Assembly (NCBI GenBank): GCA_910890315.1
Contig: CAJVGD010000020.1
Span: forward strand, 124,001-188,000
Origin: Serendipita indica DSM 11827
Taxonomy: Eukaryota; Basidiomycota; Agaricomycetes; Sebacinales; Serendipitaceae
Direction of reading: 5' to 3'
Length of the DNA: 64,000 bases
In this document: piece after piece, positions 59,183 through 64,000 of the stretch
Layout of the letters: each line of letters opens with the position of its first letter
Position numbering within the stretch: the first letter of the stretch is position 1
Position numbers and translations under genes: made by a program
The notes under the pieces: generated by a model
Databases searched by the model: none
What the model saw: the letters and a program-made list of their open reading frames with translations, nothing else
What the model was told of the DNA's origin: nothing

Positions 59183-60907
59183 ATGCCACTACCGCCATGG
59201 CCACCATCATTATCTCAAGCGCAGCTAGACGAACTCCTACTTCAAGCAACGACGTATGCACTCGCACACGGCTTACTCTATCTCCCCCCGAACTCGTCTA
59301 ATCTGCCACCTCCAGCTATCCCAGCAAGCGCAATCCACGCTCCATTCGCCCTCTTCCCGACACCTTTTCCTCGACACTTGTTCGAGCATGCGATGAAGCT
59401 TCAGAGGATCTACAACGTCCTTTACACACGCGTCGCATCCGACGAGGCCTTTCTCGACCAAATCCTATCAGCAGAGACAGGGGTAGGCAAGGTAGACGAA
59501 TTTGTCGGAAACCTTTGGCGGATATGGAAAGATGTGCGCACAGAGGGTCTTGTTCAGGTATGCGCTCAGTTAATCGCGGTTAAATGAGATTGACGGTCGT
59601 ATAGCCGCTTCAGTTGGGAATATTCCGCTCAGACTATCTCCTACATGGTGAAGAGGGTCAGGATATGACCATTAAGCAAGTGGAGTTTAACACAATCTCC
59701 GCGTCCTTTGGTGCTCTATCGCAAGCTGTTGACGGGTTACATCGGTTTGTACCCCTTCTTTGTCGCTACGTAATGCTGATAAATGATCAGATATCTACTC
59801 GCCTCGACGGGATACTTTAGCTGCTCGCATATCCTCAAGGCGTCCAATCTCCCTGTAAATGATACCCTCACTCAGTTGGTCAAGGGTCTCGTCATGGCGC
59901 ACGAAGCATACCTCCAATCTACCGCTTCTTCCTCGGCTCCGACGCCGCCGCCAAACGTGCGAGCTCCAAGGATACTCTTCGTCGTACAGCCCAATGAGCG
60001 CAACGTATTCGACCAACGACCACTCGAATATGCCCTCCTCCATCAGCACGGGATCCATGTCCTTCGACGTACATTCGACGAGCTCGCATTGGCGACGGTA
60101 TCCGAGGATGATGGAAGACGACTATATGTCAGAGATTCAGCTTTATGTAGCGCGGACGAAGGCGAGAAGGCGAAGGAAGCAATCGAAATCTCCGTCATCT
60201 ACTTTCGTGCAGGCTACACCCCAACCGACTTTCCGACACATGCTCAATTTGAAACGCGGAAGATGCTTGAACGATCACGCGCGATCAAATGCCCGTCCAT
60301 TGCAATCCAGCTCGCAGGGAGCAAGAAAGTCCAGGCGGTGCTCTCGGATCCAGGAGTCGTGGAGAAGTTTCTCCTTCCAACTTCCAGCGCTGGAAATCAA
60401 GTATTAGATGATAATGTGTTCTCCCCTAAAGAGGTCGAAGAATTACGCGCGAGCTGGATGGAGATGTACTCGCTCGACGCACCCAATGCGATTGAACGCA
60501 CTCTAACTCAACACGCCGACATGGTGCTCAAACCGCAACGGGAAGGGGGAGGAAATAACGTATACAAAGCGCACATTCCGCCATTTCTAGAGAAGTTGGA
60601 GGAAAAGGAACGAGAGGCTTGGATCGCTATGAAACTTATTCGCGTTCCAAAGGGTGCGAGAAACTGGCTTGCGAGGAGTGGGACAGGAGGGGTGTTGGCG
60701 AATGTAGTGAGTGAGTTGGGAACATTTGGATGGGCACTATTCGGACGCTCTTCTCCATCCTCGACTTCCCAACCTGAGGCAAAATCAATGATGGAGTTGC
60801 GAGAGGGCGGCGGCGGCTATCTTTTGCGGACCAAAGGCGAGGATAGTGACGAGGGCGGAGTGGCGACTGGATTCTCTGTGCTGGACTCGGTCGTACTTGT
60901 CGATTAG
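59183..60907 (+). CDS. GSH2: Glutathione synthetase
   Basis: ATP-dependent ligase joining gamma-glutamylcysteine and glycine, the last step of glutathione synthesis in the cytosol. Three exons: 59183-59555, about 59605-59748, and about 59792-60907, roughly 540 residues. Visible family parts are the N-terminal YNVLYTRVASDEAFL and the substrate-binding RSDYLLHG with KQVEFNTISASFGAL. The eukaryotic lid/hinge parts follow: VVQPNERNVFDQRPLEYALL, VIYFRAGYTPTDFP and IQLAGSKKVQAVL. The glycine-rich loop is MVLKPQREGGGNN and the C-terminal A-loop region includes ELGTFGWALFG and GGGGYLLRTK. The start at 59183 precedes MPLPPWPPSLSQAQLDELL. It is slightly longer than yeast Gsh2 because of a Ser/Pro-rich insert near residue 220. 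No defects seen. Confidence 0.92.
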
Positions 60908-62528
60908 ACGTTATTCAGTATTTCATTTCGTGGAATCTAACACTTTCTAACTTACCTTGGCTCTTCCTCGAAAGGGTTGGTGTAGCCGGGTTTGCTTCGT
61001 CCCGACGTCAACCGACAAAGCAATAGCGCGGCGGGTTCAAACGTAATAAATGCACCAGGATATCACGTTCAATATTGGAAACATGTTACTCTGTGCTGTT
61101 GGCTATCATGCGCGTGCCCATCCACTCGACAACGACTGTGACAAGTTTGACTTGGTTTCGACCAGCCGTCTTCAGTAGCCCAAATTCTAATCATGATCAC
61201 GTTTGACTGGGCGAGAGGTCAGAAACATGCGCTGAGTTACAGTCGGCGTCAGCGCCTAAACCGGGCGGTCGCTGAAGCTTGCACTTTCGAGAGTTACTGT
61301 AGAGGTCAAGTCACCTTGAAAATCTTAACACAGTGGGGGCGATTGGCATTCGCGCTCGGGTTTTTCGTATCGTCGGGAGACTGACTGTTAACTGGACCCG
61401 CAGGAGGGCACTCCCTCGTAATTCAACCAAGCAAACCAGTATATAGGATATGGAGATAGTGAGTGTGCACTATGAGATTTCCATTTTAGGCCTCACCAGG
61501 CGGTGTAGTCTTACAGCATTGCTGACAGTGGTACGAGAGAGGAAGGTTGCAGCGCCGATGCGACTGTACCTTGGTTCGAAGACGAATCGTACCCGCTTGG
61601 ACGTCCTCTCGGCAAGGGACGTACTTGTTTTACCATGCGACGCCCGGCACAAGTGCCTATGGTCAAGAAAAGGTAGCCACTCCCATCCCAGCACGAATCG
61701 AATATTCAGGGCCAAATTGGCAGCCCTACATTGGACCATTGACCATGCAGATATTGAGAGACGCGGACTGAATCCGCCGCCTCGCCTCGAATCCGTTGCC
61801 ACGAGTTTAAATTTTTGACATTTGAATTCGACTCCTTAGCGCTGTTTCAGTCCTCAAGATACCCCAACCCCTTGAGACGCCTCAATCTCAAGGTAGGATT
61901 GTTGGACGACGAGCCGATGGCTGAGGCTAGAAACTAATATTCCACTCAATATAGGTGTCTCGTTCCAAATTCATTGGTTAGTCGAGACGTCCAGCTGGGA
62001 GTCTCGGTGACTATGCTGGCTATCACAGAGTCACGTCGACGCTGGAATGAAAGAAAGTCACTTTGCCTCTGTGGCTGGCGAGAAAAACCGCTCACCATGC
62101 AGCACCGGTTTTGATCGAGGGAGCGCCCAGGACGGTACAGTATCCTCCGACGGAGCTGGATAAAGACGGGGCTGAGCTATACACACAATGGGTTTCCATT
62201 CAAGAAACCGTCGACTCCGACCTGGAACCGGGACGGTGATGACACCAGATAGTTCAGTCTGTCGATCTCAAACGGCGCCATTGCCCGCCTTCCTACCTAG
62301 ACGAGGAACCAAAAGCGCCCAGAAAACAATCCAGAGCGAACCAGCACGTCACTCTACTTTAGTCTATGGTCATCTTCTCCAATCATAGGTGCGCAAAGTC
62401 ATCGCCAGGAAACGGAACAACTACTAAACAAGCGCGTAGTCGTAATTCTCGAAACACGTACAGGATGGACAGGCGCGTGCCCAGCAGGAGAGTGGTTAGA
62501 GTCGGGCGATGGCTAGGACGTCTTCGCC
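60908..62528. other. Gene-free interval
   Basis: About 1.6 kb with no supported gene. Several ORFs of 60-120 codons overlap on both strands, with no family resemblance, no consistent splice signals and no repeats that I could match elsewhere in the window. Confidence 0.5.
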
Positions 62529-62830
62529 TTATATAAACCCCGGCGCGACGAAGATGACTGACAATTAGGTACTCACAATCATCTATTCGACTTCTTTCTC
62601 TATCTCTTGCGAGATTTCGTTGGCTGCAACTCCTCAGAGCGCACTCAACTCGACCTCGCTCTCTCAATAAATCAACTCTCTCAGGCAAAACTACGTGTCC
62701 CGGAGAAAGTTTGCCCATCATTTCATCTTCAGCTTCTACATCGTGCGTCATTCGGTTGCTTCCTAATTGCCACACTCTAACATCTTGCCCGTACAGTAGC
62801 GACGCAACGTCCAAACCCGAATCTAAAGTC
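62529..62830 (+). promoter_or_regulatory. Promoter and spliced 5' leader of the small dsRBM-like gene
   Basis: TATATAAA-type box (CTTATATAAACC) at about 62528-62538, followed by a pyrimidine-rich leader. A five-codon upstream ORF (ATGACTGACAATTAG) begins near 62553, very close to the TATA box, so it may lie before the transcript start. A probable leader intron runs from the GTGCGT donor near 62743 to TACAG near 62798, with a CTAAC branch site. Confidence 0.5.
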
Positions 62831-63070
62831 ATGCCTACATCCACCCAACAACTTGGCGGATTGAAGAGTAAATACGGACTGAAAATCATCACCGACGAGG
62901 CCGAGATGAACAAAGCTTGGGTGGCTTCTTATTATTGGCAAAGACCAACGGGTACAGATCCCGTACTGCTTGGCACAAGCTCTCCATACACATTTAAAAC
63001 GAAGCAGGATGCAAGAGAGTTTGCAGCTGCTGCCGCAGTGGCGTTTCTGGGACAATACGGGTACAACTAG
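62831..63070 (+). CDS. Small protein resembling a double-stranded RNA-binding motif
   Basis: Protein of 79 residues starting at ATG 62831 (MPTSTQQLGGLKSKYGLKI). The middle (WVASYYWQRPTGTDPVLLG) could form the beta strands. The end (GTSSPYTFKTKQDAREFAAA then AAVAFLGQYGYN) has the K..AR..AA..AV..LG helix pattern of dsRNA-binding motifs. The usual N-terminal helix (LNEYxQ type) is weak. Short stand-alone dsRBM-like proteins occur in many fungi, with unproven roles. The longer open frame upstream has no ATG and is split by a likely leader intron, so I take 62831 as the start. An overlapping minus-strand ORF (62383-62913) is judged a shadow. Confidence 0.5.
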   Translation: MPTSTQQLGGLKSKYGLKIITDEAEMNKAWVASYYWQRPTGTDPVLLGTSSPYTFKTKQDAREFAAAAAVAFLGQYGYN

Positions 63071-63248
63071 CTTTCCCTAACTCTTCTCTCTATAACTATA
63101 CCCTCACTATGAAAATTCGTATGCTTCTAGTACATCAGCTTCTCTTGACTCTTCTCCTATCTATGTCGTATATAACTCGCTCCCATCGTCTCGTCGTGTA
63201 TTGGACAATGTGGTCGATAGCAATACACTAGCACTTTACATCCAAAGT

Positions 63249-64000
63249 TTACTGCACAAATTTCTTCACACTCTCCCCGAACTGAACCATCGTATCCTCA
63301 AGGCTCTGGTACTTCAACCCGAGCACCTCCTTGCTCAAGCTATTATCCGCGGTATAAGATCCCCCGATTGGTGTCCCATCTTCATTGAACCCCTCTGGAA
63401 CCTTGGTAGGAATTCTGGATGCTAAATCGGGGAAATGAGAACGGAAGACGTCGCAGATAGCCTTGTTGTTATAGGTCCCGTCAGCGGCGATGATGAATCG
63501 CTTATTACTCGCGTCTTTGGCGGACAGTGCAAGGACGTGTGCCGTGCCAAGATCGGCGACGTTGACCCAGAGTGCAACGCTGTGAGGTGGGATGCTTCCG
63601 TCTGCATTCGCGCCAGGAGAGAGCATTTGGAAGAGTGCTGCAGAGGATGTGTTGAGTGCTTCTGCTGATGGCACGTATTGCGCGACTTGGCCAAAGACCA
63701 TGGGTGGGCAGAGGGCGACCAGGTCGAAATGCGGCTTGTTTTCTTCCATGTATTCCCATGCGGCCTATAAGAGTGTTGGGATGAGAGACGTCAAGATTGG
63801 TTGAGGGAAAGGCAAACCTTTTCTGCCCACTTCTTGGCGCCATAGTAGGCGTGACTGCCATCGCCGTCGTGCGTCTCCTCCCATGAGATCTATTCTATTA
63901 TCAGTATCGTCTCCGAGGAGATCCTCAGACGCACCGGATTCCAATCCTTTTCGGAATATACATATCCACTTCTCCACCCTTTTGCAGGGTCTACGACAGA
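63249..64000 (-). CDS. Extended SDR, GRE2-like NADPH aldehyde/ketone reductase, 5' part missing
   Basis: C-terminal two thirds of an extended short-chain dehydrogenase of the methylglyoxal reductase/cinnamoyl-CoA reductase-like group. Visible on the minus strand: VVDPAKGWRSGYVYSEKDWN, an intron, SWEETHDGDGSHAYYGAKK with the catalytic YxxxK, another intron near 63820-63765, then PHFDLVALCPPMVFG. The substrate-binding part SVALWVNVADLGTAHVLALS follows, with the tail ending GESVKKFVQ at 63249. The NAD(P)-binding Rossmann N-terminus lies beyond the window. Cytosolic NADPH-dependent reduction of reactive carbonyls is the common activity of the group; substrate not determined here. Confidence 0.88.

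Noticed and set aside
62383-62913. Minus-strand ORF of 176 codons
   Set aside because: It overlaps the promoter, leader and start of the small plus-strand gene, has no family resemblance, and its Arg-rich middle is the antisense of pyrimidine-rich leader DNA.
1-64000. CRISPR array or bacterial-type operons
   Set aside because: The DNA is eukaryotic with spliced genes; no regularly spaced short repeats of CRISPR type were seen.

Overview
The window reads as nuclear DNA of a filamentous basidiomycete (Agaricomycetes). Introns are numerous and mostly 43-60 nt with GT-AG ends. Several families largely confined to mushroom-forming fungi and relatives are present: DUF6533, DUF6535, NACHT-WD40 NLR-like receptors, tandem P450s and expanded dynamin-like GTPases. 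The mix resembles Ceratobasidiaceae/Rhizoctonia-type genomes; that placement is inference from family content, not a measurement.

Layout. 0-7 kb: 3' part of an aldo-keto reductase, an RPAP1 homologue, and a DUF6533 membrane protein on the minus strand. 7.8-12.5 kb: a NACHT-WD40 receptor with 14 WD repeats and a probable frameshift. 12.7-18.6 kb: an M1 aminopeptidase and a complete P450, both minus. 19.5-26.5 kb: three copies (A-C) of an unrecognised multi-pass membrane protein in different states of decay, an LTR-like fragment, and gene-poor DNA. 29.2-36.7 kb: two adjacent, divergent dynamin-like large GTPases (DLP1, DLP2) that share intron positions, including a 15-nt microexon carrying the G3 motif. 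36.9-39.3 kb: a DUF6535 membrane protein (minus). 39.4-49.7 kb: four tandem P450s (P1-P4), of which only P2 looks intact and P4 is a mosaic of P2-like and P3-like segments. 49.8-55.2 kb: a wax-synthase-like MBOAT protein, a DNAJC3-like ER co-chaperone and a predicted GPI-anchored six-hairpin glycosidase. 55.7-59.0 kb: copies D (intact) and E (three stops) of the membrane family. 59.2-60.9 kb: glutathione synthetase. 62.8-63.1 kb: a small protein resembling a dsRNA-binding motif. 63.2-64 kb: a GRE2-like extended SDR running off the edge.

Housekeeping genes (RPAP1, M1 aminopeptidase, DNAJC3-like, glutathione synthetase) alternate with accessory blocks (NLR, DLP pair, P450 array, membrane family) that show tandem duplication, gene conversion and pseudogenisation. 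The most unusual element is the DLP pair: two neighbouring large GTPases in the same orientation, each departing from the GTPase consensus at a different motif, which suggests they may work together. No operon logic applies; co-function of neighbours is inference only. Exon limits were read by eye from splice consensus and frame, so boundaries may be off by a few bases where stated.
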